From Methylocystis sp. H62 (GTDB lineage Bacteria; Pseudomonadota; Alphaproteobacteria; Rhizobiales; Beijerinckiaceae), in the NCBI RefSeq assembly GCF_015709515.1, contig NZ_JADNQZ010000053.1, positions 152,124 through 216,123 of the forward strand: DNA of 64,000 nucleotides, written 5' to 3'. Position 1 is the first letter of the stretch. Each line of letters starts with the position of its first letter. The notes beneath the pieces are model-generated. The model searched no databases. It was not told the origin of the DNA and saw nothing but the letters and a program-made list of their open reading frames with translations. Below, one piece after another: positions 52,766-62,375 of this stretch. Position numbers and translations under genes: made by a program.

Positions 52766-53699
52766 GAAAGCGACGCAACGCCGGATTGTCGTTGCCCGGC
52801 AGCCAAACGGCGCAAAAGCCGAGATGGCTATCGTCGCGCGGGAGCTGTCGAAAAGAGACGCCGGGATAGCAAATCGAAACATTTGAATCGTTCATAAGGC
52901 CGAGGCCAAATCCCAGCACAACGAGTTTCATCACGGCCTCTTGTGAAATGTCATGGGTTTCGAGCGACATTCGGTCGCCGAACCCCGCAATGTGATCGGC
53001 AGCAACTCTGTCGAGCCCCGCGTCAATCGCCTCGCGGCCCAGAATAAAATGCTCGTCCTTCAGCAAGTCCCAATCGACGATGTCGCAACCGGCGAGCGGA
53101 TGTTGGTCAGGCAAGGCGACGCAGACGCCGGCATTCCAATATCTTTCGAGATCGCAGCCAGGCGCTGGCGTTCCATCGACCAGAAAAGCGACGTCGAGAC
53201 GACGCTCCATAATTCGCGCGATCTGATCCGGAGCCGGACCTTCGTAGAATTCCATGGCGACGGCGGGATGCGCCGCCCGATGATCGTACAGCAGCTCGCT
53301 CAGGCAACCGTTGATAATGGAAGGGAGGATTCCGATGCGGATCACGCCTTCCACGCCGCGTCCTGCAGCCTTAGCGTTCGCCACCGCATGGTCGATTTCG
53401 GCGAATGCGGCCCGCGTCCGATCGAAGAAACGTTTGCCGGCGACCGTAGGTCTGACGCCGCTTAATTGTCGTTCGAACAGAGATACGCCCAGCTCGTTTT
53501 CGAGCGCCTGAACGCGGCGGCTAACGGCGGATTGGCGCACCCCGAGCGCCCGGGCGGCGTGACTGACACTTGCATGGTCGGCGACGAGAAGCGCTTGCGA
53601 AATCGAAACGAAATCCACGGCCTTGTTCTCTCGTGTCGATCGTCCCGATGTTTCATTCGGTTGGCGGATGCGCCGTGGGCGATTCGAATGTCGAGCCAT
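52731..53699 (-). CDS. LysR-type regulator closing the trb operon
   Basis: A 322-residue regulator with a winged helix at about residues 32-90 (ISQALLVADHASVSHAARAL, QSAVSRRVQALENELGVSLF) and a full LysR substrate-binding domain (GVIRIGILPSIINGCLSELL). A LysR gene in this opposed position beside DUF2274 is common in related ICEs. The frame starts with an ATG at 53699; the GTG at 53618, after GAGAACAAGG, gives a more typical N-terminus. The ligand is unknown. Confidence 0.9.
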   Translation of the reverse strand: MARHSNRPRRIRQPNETSGRSTRENKAVDFVSISQALLVADHASVSHAARALGVRQSAVSRRVQALENELGVSLFERQLSGVRPTVAGKRFFDRTRAAFAEIDHAVANAKAAGRGVEGVIRIGILPSIINGCLSELLYDHRAAHPAVAMEFYEGPAPDQIARIMERRLDVAFLVDGTPAPGCDLERYWNAGVCVALPDQHPLAGCDIVDWDLLKDEHFILGREAIDAGLDRVAADHIAGFGDRMSLETHDISQEAVMKLVVLGFGLGLMNDSNVSICYPGVSFRQLPRDDSHLGFCAVWLPGNDNPALRRFLSLARTMAKKG

Positions 53700-53708
53700 G
53701 GCGTCGCG

Positions 53709-55748
53709 TCAATATTTGTAAGTAAGGCTGGCGGCGACGGTCGTTGGCTCTCCGTGGTAGAGGGCGCCGTTTGATGTCCAGTTGGATTGGTTTGTCAGAT
53801 TTGCTGCATTGAGTTCGAGCTTGAGATTGTCGTTGAAGCTATAGGCGAGCGAGGCGCCGAGCATCTGCTGGGGTGCCAGCGTAAAGCCGTAAGTGTTGGG
53901 CAGCGTCGCCTCGAGGCGGCTGGCGTAATAGTAGCTTGCGCCGAGTTCGAGGCCTTTGAGGTCGCCTGTGTCGAACGTGTAGCTGGCGTTGAAACTATAG
54001 ACGCGCCTTGGTGCGCCCAGAAGATCGCTGCCCTCCTGCGAGGGGATGTTGTCGTCTTTCGAGACCAGCGCGTGCAGGAAGGTGGCGACGGCGTTGATTT
54101 TGAGGTTCGGCAGGATCTCGCCGCCGAGATTGACCTCGATGCCATGGCTGTGCTGCTGGCCGGTCACGACCGAATAGAAGCCGCTGGGATTGGCCGGATT
54201 GGGAATGGCCACATTGTCGCGGGTGATGTCGAAGAGACCGACTTCGAAGCTCATCTTGCGGTCGAGAAACTCGCGCCGGAAGCCGATCTCATATTGGGTG
54301 TCCTGCCGTGGCGGCGGCGCTTCGCCGCTTTGAATCCGCACGCCGGTATTGGGGACGAGCGATTTGCCGTAAGCGGCGAAGAGCTGCGTCTCTTCGTTCG
54401 GCCGATAGAGTATGCCGGCGCGCGGCGAAAAATAGCCCTTGATACCTTTGCTGAGACTCGATGTCGGCTCTCCCGCCAGCGCGCCAAGGGGATCGAAGAC
54501 GCGCTCGCGCTGAGAGAGGAGATCGTAACGCCCGCCGATCAGAATGCGCCAGTTCTCGTTCAGATCAATGAGGTCCTGGCCATAGACCGACCGACTCAAG
54601 GCACGCGCCACGCCGTTCGACCAATAGGCGCCGGCGTAATTGACGCCGGGCGAATAGACGGGGAAGAAAATATTGAGCGGCGCCGCGACATAGGGCGCGA
54701 TGTCGTTGTTGTAGCCGAAAAAATAGTCCCAGTGCTCGAGGCCAAGAAAAACCGTATGGGAGAGAAAGCCGGTCTCGAAGCGACCGTTGAGGCGCAATTG
54801 CGCGTCGAAACTACGATCGGCGGCGCGGGTCCGCACGGGATTGCCGAAGACGATGGATTGGAGGCCGTCATAGCCCCAGCCGGTGAACCAGCCCCAGCGG
54901 CTGGCGGAAAGAAAATAATCGACAACCGTCGTAAGCTTCCAATCCTTGTTGAAGGCGTGCTCATAGGTGAAGGTGAGATCGTCGAAAAAGGGCGTCTCAT
55001 GCTCATTGGCGGGAAGGCCAGCATAGAATTCGCACGGAATATGCTGGAAGATCGGATCGGCCGGAATGCCGTCGCGCCAGACGAGCCGTCGGCCGTTATG
55101 CTCGGCGCGTAAGCTGGCGCGATCGCCATTGTCGGCGGTGAAGGCGATCATCGGCGCGACGTCGAAACTGCGCGAGCCCACGAAATCGACGAAGCTGCCC
55201 AGGCTCTGCGCCGAGCCGGTCAAACGCAATAAGAGGCTTTTTTCGTCGTTGAGCGGCGTATTGACGTCGACGGTGAGGCGCCGCACGGCGAAGCTGCCAA
55301 GAGTCGAAACGGTGCGCGCGAAGGTTTCCTCCGTCGGGGCCTTTCTGATGTAGTTCGCCGCGCCGCCATAGCCCCCGAGCGCCTTGCCGAACAGCATAGC
55401 GCCCGGTCCTTTGAAGAATTCCACGTGATCGACGGTGGAGAGATCGACGTCCTGGGCGGTGAAGCCATGCGACGCGCCGTCGAAAAGCGTCACCCCCGCC
55501 GGAAAGCCGCGCATGACGAAGCTTGGCGAAAAAGCGGAGTTTGTCGCCGGCGCGTTGACATATACGCCGCTCTGGTCGCGCCCCAGCGTCTGCGCGCGCG
55601 GCGCCTCTGCTGGGACTTCGACCCTGGGTTCCTCGCGCGCGCCGCTTGCTTTCGCTTCGCGGCTTTTCCTTTTTGCTCGTCCCGCATTTCCTTGCCAAGC
55701 GCCTGCCTCCACCGCGTGCTCGATCAGCCGCTTCGCGCCCGAACGCAA
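53709..55748 (-). pseudogene. TonB-dependent siderophore-type receptor, 5'-truncated
   Basis: A 679-codon frame covering most of a TonB-dependent receptor: part of the plug (SFVMRGFPAGVTLFDGA, VEFFKGPGAMLFGKALGGYGG), the whole beta-barrel and a terminal aromatic residue (SLTYKY). The signal peptide and the first half of the plug, including the usual SVTVI-type block, are missing; the frame begins with a TTG at 55748 without any export signal. It therefore cannot reach the outer membrane as it is. The break lies just behind the 276-residue gene at its 5' side. A signal-peptide-plus-plug fragment stands 33 kb away at 20389-20694. Confidence 0.8.
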
Positions 55749-55757
55749 CTTCTACCG

Positions 55758-56588
55758 TTACACGATGACGCTGGTGATCATTGCCGTGTGATACATCATC
55801 CAGCCGATGCAGGAGTGCGGATCGTGGTTGTAGCTCGTCAAGTTCGCGAAGCTGCTAGCCGGCAGGATTTTGTATCCTTGCGGTGGATTGGCGAGGAATT
55901 TTTGTGTGTAGCAGCTCGATACCGCTCCGGGAGAGAGCGTAAGTGCGGCAGGTTCACTGACGATGAAGGGGCTGTCGAAGTCGATAACCTCTCGCACCAG
56001 TCCGGAAGGTTTCATCGCGTTGATGAACATCCTCATTGCAGTGATCCCGGAGCTGAAGCTGGCCACGCCCACCGCCGTAAGCTGCGGTGGTGGGAGGCCA
56101 ACAGGAATGAACGTGGTCTGTATCGCGTAGGTGATGTGGCTGAGGGTTGTAACCGGATCGGCAGTGAACATGTTGTCTGCACCGCGCTGAAGTGCGGCCA
56201 TGGTGGTGAAAGGGACCAGCATGGGCAGAACCCGGGAGGCTGCCAATTGCCCACCTTCAAGGGCGATGTACCGCTGCAAAGAGCTGGACCAGCCACCAAT
56301 GAATGCGGAATAGTCAGCATCACTGGCGTGAATGACACCGGCCTGGACGACTGTCGGATGGAAGAATACCTGAATCCTCGTGAAATCGGTCGTCCCGAAC
56401 GGCACTGCGGCACCGACCCAGAACACAGTGCCGTCCTTGATGACCTTGAACAGCAGTTCGTGAATCGTCGTTGTCAGCGGCATTTCCTCCAGGAGTATGC
56501 CTTGCATTACGGGCTTGATCACAAGGTTCGTGACAGCGTGAGGCAGCGTCAAGGATAGCGGGTTTTTTTGCGTCACCGTAATATTCAT
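55758..56588 (-). CDS. Unrecognised 276-residue protein
   Basis: A 276-residue protein from the ATG at 56588, preceded by GAGGAG at good spacing; the frame is open further upstream, but that part is not protein-like. There is no signal peptide, and it is rather rich in aromatic and hydrophobic residues (FFHPTVVQAGVIHASDADYS, FIGGWSSSLQRYIALEGGQL, SCIGWMMYHTAMITSVIV). It is not a known domain to me. Base composition is lower in GC than the surroundings, which suggests separate acquisition. It lies between an IS relic and the truncated receptor gene. Confidence 0.55.
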   Translation of the reverse strand: MNITVTQKNPLSLTLPHAVTNLVIKPVMQGILLEEMPLTTTIHELLFKVIKDGTVFWVGAAVPFGTTDFTRIQVFFHPTVVQAGVIHASDADYSAFIGGWSSSLQRYIALEGGQLAASRVLPMLVPFTTMAALQRGADNMFTADPVTTLSHITYAIQTTFIPVGLPPPQLTAVGVASFSSGITAMRMFINAMKPSGLVREVIDFDSPFIVSEPAALTLSPGAVSSCYTQKFLANPPQGYKILPASSFANLTSYNHDPHSCIGWMMYHTAMITSVIV

Positions 56589-56673
56589 CGTAGTGGACTC
56601 CTCGGAGTATAGAAAATGTAAAGCCTTTTTTGTATCCGTCCAGCAGTCAGCGGGAGTGGGAAAAACCTGAGAG

Positions 56674-57833
56674 TCATGACGCAAGATTGAGCGCGCCAGT
56701 CTTCCGCCGGCCATCGATCACAACCGCTCTTGCTTGAACCACGCGCTGCGCGCCACGCGGCGACCAGTGCATCTCGGCGCTGCGAACCGAATAGCTCATC
56801 AACCTGAGCGCGTCGCGGGTCTCGTCAACGCAGCCTCTCCATAGGAGATGACGTAGGCGCGGCACGTCGCAATAGGCCGATGTCAGGAGCCAAGACTTCA
56901 ATTCTGGCTCGAACTGAAAGATGCCTTCGAAAGCCTGCTCAATGTGACGTACGCGAACCAGTCGAGAATATGCGTGACTTGCTGTCTTGCCGCGCTGACG
57001 ACAGCGCCTCTGAGCGCGGGATCGCCGTCGCTGAAGACTGTGATGTCTCTACGGGAAATCCTACCCTGGGCGCGTAACGCAGCTCGAATAGTATCGACCT
57101 TGCTCGTCGAAATATTTGGCGCGGATGCAAAAAGGCGCGCCACGCGTCCATCGGTATCGACGCGTCCCATGATGATCTCGAAATGTCGAGTCTGAAATCC
57201 CGGAACGGCGCGTATGTAGGCGCCATCAATGAAAACGGACATCGGGCCTGGTCCGACGCGGCTCATGCGATGTGGACTCGACAGGTCTTTCGTCTCGATC
57301 TGATCTGCAACCCGCGCGAGGCGATTTCGAACGCTTTTGTGATTGTGAGGGCGGGCGGCGGGCACGAAAAGATCAAGAACCCGGCTCGCTTCGCGAAATG
57401 AAAGCCGTGCGCCCAATTCCGCTTGTACGCGCTCAAGCTCGGGGGTTGTTCGCCCCGCCATCAACGCCATCAATCGCCTTGCAGGCACCGTATCGTGCGG
57501 CGCCAAACAGCTACAGGGTCGAAATCGAGGCGCGCGAACCTGACAGGCCCCAAACAATGTGTGAATGGAACGTTTCCTATAATCATGGATGGCACGCCGC
57601 CGCTCGCAGCCTGTGCATTCCCGGTCACGCATGCCGCATTGCTCGACCTGAAATTGCGTTTGTTCGGCTTGCACCCGCTGCAATATGGCCTTGCCTTCTT
57701 CCAGGGTTAGGCCGAAATCTTTGAGATGAGGCTGGTCCACGTTGCGTCGGACAACGAAAACTTCGCGCCGTGCCAAGACGCCGTCGGTCCCAACAAACTC
57801 GGCAAATATCTTCATCTCGATAATTCCCGTCAC
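56674..57833 (-). mobile_element. ISKra4-type transposase gene, broken
   Basis: From 57833 the minus strand reads a zinc-finger-like N-terminus (CGMRDRECTGCERRRAIHDYRKRSI, shown in two parts as CGMRDRECTGC and HDYRKRSIHTLFG) and RFRPCSC, then the catalytic region SVFIDGAYIR, TVFSDGDPALRG and THILDWF, the ISKra4 pattern. Directly after HILDWF the frame is lost, and in another frame VRHIEQAFEGIFQFEPELKS continues to 56674. A deletion of roughly ten bases explains the break. The element cannot make an intact transposase. No inverted terminal repeats were identified. Confidence 0.72.
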
Positions 57834-58126
57834 AGGCCTGCCTCCTCGCTCAAAAAAAATCGAGCTTACACGACCCGGATGACCCCCAGCTTTCTCTTAC
57901 CCCCGTCGGCGACGTCGTTTCGTCGCGCTGTTGGCTTCGCGCATGAAAGCGTCGATGGAAAGCAGGCTTGATGATCTCGATCTGCTGGCGATCCAGATCG
58001 ACGGCATTCACACCGCCGAGGCCACATAAGATTCGTCACGCAACGGCCGCTTTGCGCTAACAGCGAACGGGACATACCCAAGACGTCGGTCCGCGCGTGG
58101 CGCGCTATCGACCCCAGGCGTCCAGC

Positions 58127-59725
58127 TTATAGCTGTTTCTTGCGCCCCAAATGGAACTCTTCCGATGTAACGAAGCCTCTCGATGCTTCACTACTCGGAA
58201 GGAGAATATGCTCCAACTCATCGAGCTTAAATCGAATCTTATTTTTGCCCGGCCCCTTAGCGGTTTGCCCCAATCCGGCCAACGTCGGATCGCCGTACAA
58301 TCCAGTGGCGATATCAAACCCAAGCCAAAACAGTCCGGACGCTCGACTTTTTCGAGCAATTTCAATTTGTGGGTCAGCCTGCGCAATATCCGCGCCTTTC
58401 GAAGCAAGAACAGGTTCATTGTTTCGGATCATTGCAAAAGTTGAGGCCTGCCGAAAGCCTATCTGTTGTTCGAAATCGAGCGATTCCAACAAATTTTGCT
58501 TTCCGGATCCCCATGATGTCTGTCCGCTTGTAGCTCCTATCCCAATATCAAACCCCATCCGGCGCAATTCATTCCCCTGGAGGCTTCGAAACGCCGCCGC
58601 TAGTGGATCGGTCCGGATTATTGCCGCTCCAGCGTTTCCAAAATTCACTTTCTCGTCGGCTGTGACGGACCTTTTCTTGAAATTCAAAGGGGGAAGGGCG
58701 GCCGGCACGAAGAGCTGCGGAGGGTCTATCTTCCCTTTTGCTACTTTAATAGCATGCGCCATTAGAGCGTTTAACGTAGAGCGATATTGTTCCACGAGTT
58801 TAGCAAGGTCTGTAGAGGGCGGAAGGTTATCAAAAAACAGATCGGCATTAGGGCTAGTAAGTAAATTCAGATCAGCCAGAGCTTGGAGCAGTTTATTTTT
58901 TTGCGTAAGGCAGTCGGTCAAAACAATATTCCGGTCTTCTCGCTCTTCTGGAGAGGCCACTGTGATCGGTATCGTATCGTATGTCGCCAGTTCGACTTCG
59001 TAGCCGACCGGGTGATCGTGGGCCGATTGTGGAAACATGCTGAGCCGTTCGAGTATTTTCGTAGCGTCAGGACCGGTGAAGGACACCTGCCCACCGACGC
59101 CCCCGGCCTGGCTCATGAAGACGGTAATTTCCGAGCGGCCGCTCGTTTCTGCCATTGCGGTATCGAACGAAGCCTTAAGGGATCCGCTTGCGACTAATCC
59201 GTTACATTCAGCGTGGAGGCTCGCTGCCATCTTGCTTTGATGTGCTTCACTGACCGAAGTAATTTGGGCGACAACGCAAAACTCTCCACCGGTTTTCAAT
59301 GATCGAACGAACATGTCCCCGAACGCTGTTTTGAAATCTTTGGTGTTGCCGGCAGCCACCAACTCCTGCGCAGTCGGGGTCAATTGAAATCCATTCCCAT
59401 GTTGCGTGGCATTGTGTACCTCACACCGGCCAACTATGAATGACGAAAAGGAATTTACGGCATGGCTTTGAGCGAAATCGAACTTCGCTCCGCCCGAGAA
59501 CAAACCATATCTCGCATCCGCAGAAACAGAAATACCTAACGATTCCATGAGACTATCTTGCGTAGAAACACTTTTAAACGAAGTGCGAACGATTTGCCCA
59601 TTAGCGTTTGGATCGTCAGAGATCTTCTCAACGGACAGTCCAGATCCAACGCTTTCTCGCGAGTCGAAGTTGAACCCTTGACCAATTTGTTGATCATTAA
59701 ATGGGACTAATATGGTCTGACTCAT
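58127..59725 (-). CDS. Unrecognised 532-residue protein, possibly pore-forming-like
   Basis: A 532-residue protein starting MSQTILVPFNDQQIGQGFNF, with AAAGGGG before the ATG. The first 260 residues look like one folded domain (RTSFKSVSTQDSLMESLGIS, YGLFSGGAKFDFAQSHAVNS, FGDMFVRSLKTGGEFCVVAQ), with alternating polar and hydrophobic strands and Gly-rich loops that recall MACPF-like or other pore-forming proteins, although the MACPF signature is not seen. The second half has segments with repeating Gly-Phe-Asp-Ile patterns (RRMGFDIGIGATSG, FWLGFDIATGLYGD). No signal peptide. Base composition is lower in GC than the backbone. Function is unknown. Confidence 0.55.
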   Translation of the reverse strand: MSQTILVPFNDQQIGQGFNFDSRESVGSGLSVEKISDDPNANGQIVRTSFKSVSTQDSLMESLGISVSADARYGLFSGGAKFDFAQSHAVNSFSSFIVGRCEVHNATQHGNGFQLTPTAQELVAAGNTKDFKTAFGDMFVRSLKTGGEFCVVAQITSVSEAHQSKMAASLHAECNGLVASGSLKASFDTAMAETSGRSEITVFMSQAGGVGGQVSFTGPDATKILERLSMFPQSAHDHPVGYEVELATYDTIPITVASPEEREDRNIVLTDCLTQKNKLLQALADLNLLTSPNADLFFDNLPPSTDLAKLVEQYRSTLNALMAHAIKVAKGKIDPPQLFVPAALPPLNFKKRSVTADEKVNFGNAGAAIIRTDPLAAAFRSLQGNELRRMGFDIGIGATSGQTSWGSGKQNLLESLDFEQQIGFRQASTFAMIRNNEPVLASKGADIAQADPQIEIARKSRASGLFWLGFDIATGLYGDPTLAGLGQTAKGPGKNKIRFKLDELEHILLPSSEASRGFVTSEEFHLGRKKQL

Positions 59726-60151
59726 AAGCTTATCCCCTTTCGGTTGCTGTTTGACTAATGACAGTTAAGATAGCTGACCTAATGCCCAACGGTTCGCGCG
59801 TTGGAATGACCGCCCTGATCAAAGCAAGGCCGAGTCAAGGAGACAACGATGTTGAATCTATTTTTACCAGAACCAAGGGCGGCAGGTGCTTGGGCTAAAG
59901 GCTTTAGCAAAAGGATTTGTAAGCGAGAGTTCGCCAGTAGTAGCGAAATTGTAGCCCCCGATGATGTTGGCGTTTTGCGAGAGCGCCACCCGGGTCGCGA
60001 CTTGCCCGCTGATTGGTTCAATGGCAGTTTGAGCCCGCCCGCGTAGTCAGACATCCCTCATATGATGTAGGCGGCAGACTAATCTTCGATGCGAACTCAG
60101 GGTCTGAAATCATTGCTGAAATGAGATCTCAGCCGTCGTGGGAGCGAACGC
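59726..60151. other. Intergenic region, no supported gene
   Basis: About 430 bases. Opposed frames of 65-91 codons overlap at 59779-60054, but neither has a good start signal or recognisable family. It contains the promoters of the divergently placed 532-residue gene and the LuxR gene. Confidence 0.35.
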
Positions 60152-61264
60152 TTGTCCGAGATGTCCGATATTTCGAACATCATTACGCTGATCTACGACA
60201 GCGCGATCGACGACGAGGTATGGCCGGATGCGCTGAAAGCATTAGCGAATTTTCTTCAGGTGAAGGATCTCGCTGTTGGGACATTCGACGCCGCCAAGAA
60301 CTTCCACGAAACGCTGAATCTGCCGATTGATCCCGTTTTCACGCGCTCGTACTTTGAATATTGGGCGGCGAGAAATTTCCTGTGGCGGGCGAGCGCGTCA
60401 TTACCGGTCGGCCAGCTCTTCTCCTTCGATGTCGCCGGCCCGCGCGATAAGTTTTATAGATCGGCGCTGTACAACGAATGGTTTGGCCCCCAAGGAATGG
60501 ACATCGCGCTCGGCGCGAATCTGATCATGGACGGCACGCGAAGCACGGTGCTGACGATCTATCGGCCCGCCTCGCGGCCGGAATTTGACGGTCACGAGAT
60601 TGCCCGCTTTCGCGCGCTGCTGCCGCACCTCCAGCGCGCAGTGCAGTTGCGGGATCAAATGCCTCGCGGGACGCGCGGGCCGTTTGACATTCAGGCGCTC
60701 ATGGATGTCCTCGACAAGCCGACGATTCTCGTCGACCGCAGCGCCAACATCCTCTATGCCAATAGTTTAGCCGATACATTATTTCGCGACGGCGAGCTTA
60801 TCGCCTCGCCCAACGGCCCGCTCGCCATCCGCCGGCCCGAACAGACGGCGGCGCTTCGTGTCCTCGTACACTCAGCTGCGTTGCGAGAAACCGTCGACGC
60901 GGGCGGAATGCTCATCGCTTCGCGCGACGGCAAGGCACCCTTAACTCTCCTCGTCGCGCCGCTCGCTGGCGCACGTTTCAAGGGGAAAGACCAACTCGCG
61001 GTCATCTTCGTCAACGATCCAGTCCGGCGGACTATTCGTCCACCCGATCTCAGTCTCTTGGGCGCGCAGTTTGAGCTGACAAGGGCGGAAGCGGGTCTGG
61101 CAGCGGCGTTGCTGAGCGGGCTGCCACTTAAGTCGGCGGCAGCGCGATCGGGCGCGAGCTTCGCCACGGCGCGCACGCATCTGGTGCATATCTTCCAGAA
61201 GACCGGCGTGCATAGCCAACCCGCGCTGATCAATCTACTGCGCAAGGCAGGCTACGACGGCTGA
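60152..61264 (+). CDS. LuxR-type regulator with PAS-like sensor part
   Basis: A 370-residue protein. The N-terminal 200 residues resemble a ligand-sensing region, followed by a PAS-like segment (LMDVLDKPTILVDRSANILYAN) and a C-terminal LuxR helix-turn-helix (FELTRAEAGLAAALLSGLP, AAARSGASFATARTHL, VHIFQKTGVHSQPALI). I chose the TTG at 60152, since GGGAGC lies 6 bases before it; the ATG at 60161 is an alternative. It stands alone, and its targets are not evident. Confidence 0.85.
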   Translation: MSEMSDISNIITLIYDSAIDDEVWPDALKALANFLQVKDLAVGTFDAAKNFHETLNLPIDPVFTRSYFEYWAARNFLWRASASLPVGQLFSFDVAGPRDKFYRSALYNEWFGPQGMDIALGANLIMDGTRSTVLTIYRPASRPEFDGHEIARFRALLPHLQRAVQLRDQMPRGTRGPFDIQALMDVLDKPTILVDRSANILYANSLADTLFRDGELIASPNGPLAIRRPEQTAALRVLVHSAALRETVDAGGMLIASRDGKAPLTLLVAPLAGARFKGKDQLAVIFVNDPVRRTIRPPDLSLLGAQFELTRAEAGLAAALLSGLPLKSAAARSGASFATARTHLVHIFQKTGVHSQPALINLLRKAGYDG

Positions 61265-61519
61265 CGGCCTCTCAGCAGACCCCTTAACAGTAGCCATCCG
61301 GTGTCGGGAGCCATTTTGGCCCGACAATGCGCTGTCAAAAAAAAATCAATGAATTAACCGAAGCCACCATGCCTCGCAATATCCCCTTGATTGGGTCTGC
61401 CTCAGTGTTCGTGCTTTTCACCGGTTGGTAACCTCGTGGCCCTGCGTCATAGCCGCAGAACACCATATTTTCTGCCGTCTTTCGACGCTCTTCGAGGCCT
61501 TGATTCACTGTGTCGCAGC

Positions 61520-61682
61520 TCATCCTGGCAACGCAGGCGCCGACGTGTCTTTCGCCGCGCGCACGCGCCGCCAATCGAGTTCTTCGAGCAGCGCCGACAA
61601 TTGCGCCGCCGACAAACGCATCACGCCATCTTCGATCTTCGGCCAGCGGAACTCGCCGTCCTCCAGCCGCTTTCGATAGCCA
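61520..61682 (-). mobile_element. IS66 tnpB 3' fragment
   Basis: The minus strand reads YRKRLEDGEFRWPKIEDG, RLSAAQLSALLEELDWRR and a stop at 61522-61520. This is the C-terminal end of the IS66 accessory protein TnpB. The rest of the element is gone, with IS5-type sequence taking over at about 61680 on the other strand. Confidence 0.65.
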
Positions 61683-62163
61683 AAGCGTCAAGACCACGGA
61701 GGCCGGCGGCCTGCGCGGCTTCGACGCCGGCAAGAAGATCAAGGGCCGCAAGCGCCACATCGTGACGGACACGCAAGGCCATATGCTCACCGGGATCGTA
61801 CATGAAGCGAGCATTCAGGACAGGGACGGCGCGCCGCGCGTCATCAGCTTCGCCTGCGAAAGTTTCCCGACCGTCACGCATGTCTTCGCCGACAGCGGCT
61901 ACGCCGGCGAGAAACTCGTAGCCGCTCTGGCGAAGATGAACGGCCCCGTCGTCAAAATCGTCAAATGCCCGGACGGCGCAAAGGGCTTCGTCCTCGTCGC
62001 ACGGCGTTGGGTCGTCGAACGAACACTCGCCTGGCTCAATCGCTGCAGACGGCTCGCCAAGGATCGGGAAGCCTCTATCGCCTCATCCGAAACATGGTTG
62101 CTCATCGCCTCCATCAGGCAGCTCTCCCGACGCATCGCTAGAACACCACAATCAAGATGTTAA
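61682..62163 (+). mobile_element. IS5-family transposase, C-terminal fragment
   Basis: From about 61680 the plus strand reads DSQSVKTTEAGGLRGFDAGK and KGRKRHIVTD, then VFADSGYAGEKL and RRWVVERTLAWLNRCRRLAKD, which carry the three DDE residues of an IS5-type transposase, up to the stop at 62163. The first hundred or so residues are replaced by an inverted IS66 tnpB remnant, so no functional transposase is made. The frame open upstream to 61510 is not family-like. Confidence 0.78.
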
Positions 62164-62375
62164 TTTTGAGTCCGACTCTCAATGCGCTCCAACATCACGG
62201 TCCATTTCATCGAGAACTCCCTCAGGCAATTTCCTATCGACCCCCAACTTCTTTCCGGTCTCCTCTTGAGTTCAAAACTTTGGGGAACAAAATTGGCGAT
62301 CCTTGCCAAGGCCTCTCTTCCGTGGTGAGATTGTGTAGGTGAGATTGTGTATTAGCCACTTTTCTTGTAGGTGAC

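Larger units (their letters stand above)
3728..53699. mobile_element. Tn4371-like integrative and conjugative element (extent approximate)
   Basis: A serine recombinase at the 3' end of tRNA-Met, a maintenance block (DUF932, ParB, Toprim, DUF2493, DUF736, DUF2285, RepA), transfer genes (TraF, lytic transglycosylase, DUF3363 relaxase, TraG) and a complete trbBCDEJKLFGI set in the standard order identify an ICE. Cargo sits at three places: chromate resistance near 16.6-20.2 kb, SIR2/ABC and RES-Xre at 30-36.2 kb, and the QueC-like island at 39-42.7 kb. The left boundary is set by the tRNA overlap. The right boundary is a guess placed after the LysR gene that closes the trb operon; I found no second copy of the tRNA 3' end, so the true attR may lie further right or outside the window. 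Confidence 0.75.

Noticed and set aside
58127..59725. Firm assignment as MACPF protein
   Set aside because: The family signature motif could not be found; only general strand and glycine patterns are similar.
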